Shown here: piece after piece, positions 39,401 to 41,100 of the stretch
Numbering within the stretch: position 1 is the stretch's first letter
Layout: every line of letters begins with the position of its first letter
From: CAZTII01 sp964613305
GTDB taxonomy: Bacteria > Bacillota_I > Bacilli_A > Erysipelotrichales > Erysipelotrichaceae
Direction: 5' to 3'
Assembly (NCBI GenBank): GCA_964613305.1
Contig: CAZTII010000010.1
Location: 1 to 41,100, forward strand
DNA length: 41,100 nucleotides
Position numbers and translations under genes: made by a program
Notes under the pieces: generated by a model
What the model saw: only the letters and a program-made list of their open reading frames with translations
Databases searched by the model: none
What the model was told of the DNA's origin: nothing

Positions 39401-39838
39401 CACTTTTTCATTCTCTATTACACATTCATCAATTGCTTGCGAAAACCTTCCCGAAACAAGTCGTAAACGATTAATGTACACGGGATTGTCACTTGTCAAT
39501 TGTTTGTTATCAACACTACTTAAATGAATAACTTTTTCTTCTTCACTTACTTTCACTAACGCATCAAAAGAATATAATGCATCCACATATTCCACCGTTG
39601 AACTCTTTTTTAATTGTTCAATATCATCATCAACAAAACCTAACGTCGCATACAAACGATAATCCATACAATTAGTTTCATCAAAATAAACATCGGCACT
39701 TTTCGCCATGTCTTTTGGTGCAGCACTAACTCCAGCATAAAAAGCTACACCAATTAAAACAATCATAAAAATAGAAAAGAATCGACCTTTCGATTTAATA
39801 ATTTCTCGTTTTGTATCTTTCCATAAAAGTTTTATCAT
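36482..39838 (-). CDS. FtsX-type ABC permease with large extracellular coiled-coil domain (second system)
   Basis: An 1118-residue MacB/FtsX-superfamily permease. A first membrane helix (RFFSIFMIVLIGVAFYAG, about 20-40) leads to an outside domain with MacB-like strands (about 50-260). A long coiled-coil stretch follows (about 270-590, e.g. EAIKEAEDKIRDNEEKI). Then come an FtsX unit with three helices (MAAIAAIFPVFFFLVAALV onwards), a second outside domain, and a C-terminal FtsX unit (NMVVVVLVFSAAALAFVVLY onwards). The substrate is unknown. ATG 39838 is preferred: GAGTGG is close upstream, and the longer frame to 39895 would overlap the ATPase gene. It starts 1 base after the ATPase stop. Paralogue of the permease at 14174-17215. 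Confidence 0.85.
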   Translation of the reverse strand: MIKLLWKDTKREIIKSKGRFFSIFMIVLIGVAFYAGVSAAPKDMAKSADVYFDETNCMDYRLYATLGFVDDDIEQLKKSSTVEYVDALYSFDALVKVSEEEKVIHLSSVDNKQLTSDNPVYINRLRLVSGRFSQAIDECVIENEKVANLGIKLGDTLTIYSGTDDDLSDKVHRKQFKVVGFVHSPTYLTYEKGNSKLGSGSISVVAYIDQRNFSMDYYTEVLVTIKNSKQLNSFNDSYFDFLKDSKNELVQLGKKQSEKRYDDVIGEATDTLKDAKKELSDKENDYYEAIKEAEDKIRDNEEKIIEAKAKLEVGESAFNEQMKQTKLQLDSVSSQLNDFSNQLNTSKKDVQQQLDANSNHQVLMAQLNEQFKQILQGYNEPYQLIVGNIATLSSSIAQLNAQLVLLNEQLKGANDVEKDVIQQTIEQINQQLVVLSKNYEDLMTNPVKLLVETLNGVIKVNEGSSLLLKMSNSTIEEVFTTMLSKIDMAKQEITKVSSELESKKSETSSDFALKWNEIRSAEKEIAKAKVTLEKKRLEGLEKIDDAKQELRKAEIDIEKIESAKWYVLDRNSHQSYVQYKGATESMAAIAAIFPVFFFLVAALVSLTTMTRLVDEQRNQLATLKALGYDDFHVAFKYIAYAVLASILGSIFGLIIGMNVFPQVIYAAWNLMYALGKMHYEPQVMLMIVASIAAILVTTMSTFIAVKSSLQETSSQLMRPKAPMIGRKILLERIDFIWKRVSFINKVTFRNLFRYKKRMLMTITGIAGCSALLVAGFGIKDSLNDVATLQFEHIFTFDGSVMLNNDCSLDELSLTLSRIKQTENIDDAMLLSNTTAEIEVNNKNKKVRLITVSDTNEFKRFVLLRDRVSQKPLTINQQGVIISEKLSRDYNIKVHDTITLRNDLDASIEIEVVGITENYNNHYVYMSDALYRQEFNLKPANNCVYIKLVEKDSLDATASTIQTISTVKSVGFFAPFISNFRTMIQSLNMVVVVLVFSAAALAFVVLYNLTNVNISERTREIATLKVLGFHNHEVKSYVVKENIILTFLGGVVGLFLGKFLHYFIMNAIDLEDVMFGRVIKWQSYAISLALTVVFALVVNEVMQFTLNKIKMVESLKSVE

Positions 39839-39839
39839 A

Positions 39840-40541
39840 TTACCACTCAATTTCATCAATCGATTTTGGATTCTTTTGAATTTCAATGGAATCAATATAA
39901 CCGCTCTTTACTCGAATAACACGGTCTCCCATCGGACACAATGCTAAATTATGGGTAATGATCACAACCGTCATATGTTGGGTTTTACTCATATGTTGAA
40001 GCAACGATAATATTTGTTTGCTTGTCGTATAATCCAAAGCACCGGTTGGCTCATCACACAACAACAACTTAGGATTTTTAGCCAACGCTCGCGCAATCGC
40101 AACTCGTTGTTGTTCACCACCCGATAACTGCGAAGGAAAATTATTCGCTCTATGACTAAGACCAACAGCTTCAATCGTTTTATCGATATCCAACGGATTT
40201 TTACAGATTTGGGTTGCTAATTCAATGTTTTCTCTTGTCGTAAGATTTTGTACCAAATTATAAAACTGAAAAACAAAACCAATATCATAACGTCTATAAT
40301 CAGTTAATTGACGCGAATTGTACGAACTGACCACTTGATTATCAACAATTACTTTACCATCAGTAACACCATCCATACCACCAAGTATATTTAAAATAGT
40401 GCTTTTACCAGCACCAGAAGCACCGGCAATAATCACAAATTCACCTTCATTAATAGTAAAACTAGCACCTGATAAAGCAGCGATATCCACTTCACCAACT
40501 TTATAAATTTTACGAACTTGATCAAATTCAATATATGACAT
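39840..40541 (-). CDS. ABC transporter ATPase (MacB/LolD type), second system
   Basis: A 233-residue ATPase. Walker A is AGASGAGKST, the Q loop is FVFQFYNL, the signature is LSGGEQQRV, Walker B is LLLCDEPTGALD and the switch His is in ITHNL. The Q-loop and DEPTGALD motifs match its paralogue at 17217-17918, so the two systems have a common origin. ATG 40541 is chosen: AAAGGAG lies 8 bases upstream, whereas ATG 40559 has none. A strong promoter lies upstream and the permease follows directly. No regulator gene adjoins this copy. Confidence 0.93.
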   Translation of the reverse strand: MSYIEFDQVRKIYKVGEVDIAALSGASFTINEGEFVIIAGASGAGKSTILNILGGMDGVTDGKVIVDNQVVSSYNSRQLTDYRRYDIGFVFQFYNLVQNLTTRENIELATQICKNPLDIDKTIEAVGLSHRANNFPSQLSGGEQQRVAIARALAKNPKLLLCDEPTGALDYTTSKQILSLLQHMSKTQHMTVVIITHNLALCPMGDRVIRVKSGYIDSIEIQKNPKSIDEIEW

Positions 40542-40568
40542 ACGACAAGCTCCTTTCATAATATATAA

Positions 40569-40597
40569 ATCATAGTCTTTTCAATTTTCAAAGTCAA
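40569..40597 (-). promoter_or_regulatory. Promoter of the second ABC system
   Basis: Minus-strand TTGACT (40592-40597), 17-base spacer, TATGAT (40569-40574). It lies just after the rpsO terminator. Confidence 0.7.
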
Positions 40598-40608
40598 ATA
40601 AGTATAAT

Positions 40609-40640
40609 AAAAAATGAACTCAGTTTCCACCAAGTCCATT
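40609..40640 (-). terminator. Terminator of rpsO
   Basis: Stem AATGGACTT/GAGTTCATT (two G-U pairs) with a 10-base loop, followed by TTTTTATT on the minus strand. Confidence 0.7.
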
Positions 40641-40646
40641 CATTTA

Positions 40647-40913
40647 CTATTTTCTTAATCCTAAACGTTGTAACAATGTACGGTAACGATTAATATCGTT
40701 TTCCTTTAAATATGCTAAGAAATTTTTACGACGTCCAACCATTTTCATTAAACCACGAGTTGAATGAAAATCTTTTTTGTGAACTTTTAAATGCTCTGTT
40801 AAACGGTTGATTTGTGCTGTAAGTACGGCAACTTGAACTTCAACTGAACCAGTATCTCCTTCAAAGCGTGCGTATTCTTGCATAATAGCTGTTTTTTCTT
40901 GTTTACTTAACAT
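40647..40913 (-). CDS. rpsO: Ribosomal protein uS15
   Basis: An 88-residue small-subunit protein that binds the central domain of 16S rRNA. It matches S15 over its length: EYARFEGDTGSVEVQVAVLT, INRLTEHLKVHKKDFHSTRGL, MVGRRKNFLAYL and RYRTLLQRLGLRK. AGGAGG stands 7 bases before ATG. It has its own promoter and terminator. In many bacteria S15 represses its own translation by binding a folded leader, and a candidate fold is visible here (40914-41000). Confidence 0.97.
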   Translation of the reverse strand: MLSKQEKTAIMQEYARFEGDTGSVEVQVAVLTAQINRLTEHLKVHKKDFHSTRGLMKMVGRRKNFLAYLKENDINRYRTLLQRLGLRK

Positions 40914-41000
40914 GTTATATCCTCCTAATGTCTAAGTCCTAATATACCGAGCAGTCGACGAGGAGTCGTAAAACCCAGTACAAAAGCTATTAAAGTCTAC
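40914..41000 (-). promoter_or_regulatory. Structured 5' leader of rpsO, candidate S15 autoregulatory element
   Basis: About 86 bases between the likely transcription start and the ATG. An outer stem pairs GTACTGGG (40974-40981) with CTCGGTAT (40944-40951), with three G-U pairs. It encloses a hairpin CGAC-TCCTC-GTCG (40956-40968). The loop TCCTC can pair with GAGGA of the ribosome site (40920-40924), a loop-to-ribosome-site pseudoknot. The fold was traced by eye. Confidence 0.45.
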
Positions 41001-41005
41001 CATTA

Positions 41006-41034
41006 ATACTAAATAAAAGCAACTATTTTAACAA
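41006..41034 (-). promoter_or_regulatory. Candidate promoter of rpsO
   Basis: Minus-strand TTGTTA (41029-41034), 17-base spacer, TAGTAT (41006-41011). The -10 matches at four of six positions. Confidence 0.5.
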
Positions 41035-41074
41035 AATTTGTATGTAAGCCGTATTGTAAAATGAAAGTGGAATT

Positions 41075-41100
41075 ATGCGGTATATAAAAAAACTCATATA
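41075..41100 (+). CDS. Possible start of a plus-strand gene cut by the window edge
   Basis: ATG 41075 opens a frame reading MRYIKKLI that is still open at the edge, with AAGTGGA about 5 bases upstream. Only eight codons are visible, so this is weak; it would be divergent from rpsO. Confidence 0.22.

Noticed and set aside
1..41100. Mycoplasma-type genetic code (UGA = Trp), considered because of the AT-richness
   Set aside because: UGA serves as the stop codon in several overlapping gene pairs, and no in-frame UGA is needed in any conserved gene.

Overview
The window reads as chromosomal DNA of an AT-rich Gram-positive bacterium (Bacillota). It has sigma-A type promoters, strong AGGAGG ribosome sites, a comG pilus operon, CcpA, IspG/IspH and Bacillus-like gene neighbourhoods. 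UGA is used as a stop (for example in ATGA stop/start overlaps at 4557-4560, 6762-6765 and 21342-21345), so the Mycoplasma code is excluded. The [FeFe]-hydrogenase points to a fermentative anaerobe; an Erysipelotrichia-like lineage is my best guess, but it is inference. No tRNA, rRNA, CRISPR array, insertion sequence or phage was seen, and no stretch over 300 bases lacks a gene.

Layout. (1) 49-8831, minus strand: an 11-gene, tightly overlapping operon. It runs orphan ABC permease, hydC, a block of presumed sensory genes (DRTGG, RsbW-like ATPase, HsfB-like Fe-S protein, DRTGG, PHP, histidine-kinase-type ATPase), then a 2Fe-2S protein, hydB and hydA. A Rex-like operator lies at its head. (2) 8849-12306, minus: comGA-GB-GC-GD-GE-GF-GG for the competence pseudopilus, preceded by a metallo-beta-lactamase-fold hydrolase gene and by rpmG. 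(3) 13363-14190, plus: a HisJ-like PHP phosphatase. (4) 14174-18531, minus: a TetR-family regulator with an ABC ATPase and a large FtsX-type permease; two copies of one palindrome flank tetR. (5) 18621-24359: ispG and a HAD phosphatase (plus), nfo and a CshB-like helicase (minus), ispH (plus), then rsuA (minus).

(6) 24359-26485, minus: a lipoprotein gene and a MurJ/YtgP-like flippase gene, in one operon with rsuA. (7) 26584-32216, minus: a wall and carbon-control neighbourhood resembling Bacillus, with a disordered protein, murC, a YtxG-like membrane protein, a helical-repeat protein, ccpA and tyrS. (8) 32277-35923, minus: a lipoprotein, trmB and pnp. (9) 36036-40913, minus: superoxide reductase, a second ABC ATPase/FtsX-type permease pair, and rpsO. 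The usual rpsO-pnp neighbourhood is therefore split by three genes.

The hydrogenase block is the most interesting system. HydABC should couple NADH and ferredoxin oxidation to H2 formation. The six genes between hydC and the HydD-like gene look like a redox-linked signalling set whose function is not established. Regulatory candidates worth testing are the Rex-like site, the TetR twin operators, an attenuator-like leader before tyrS, a cre-like site before the ccpA operon, a hairpin displaying the superoxide reductase ribosome site, and an rpsO leader that can pair with its own ribosome site.
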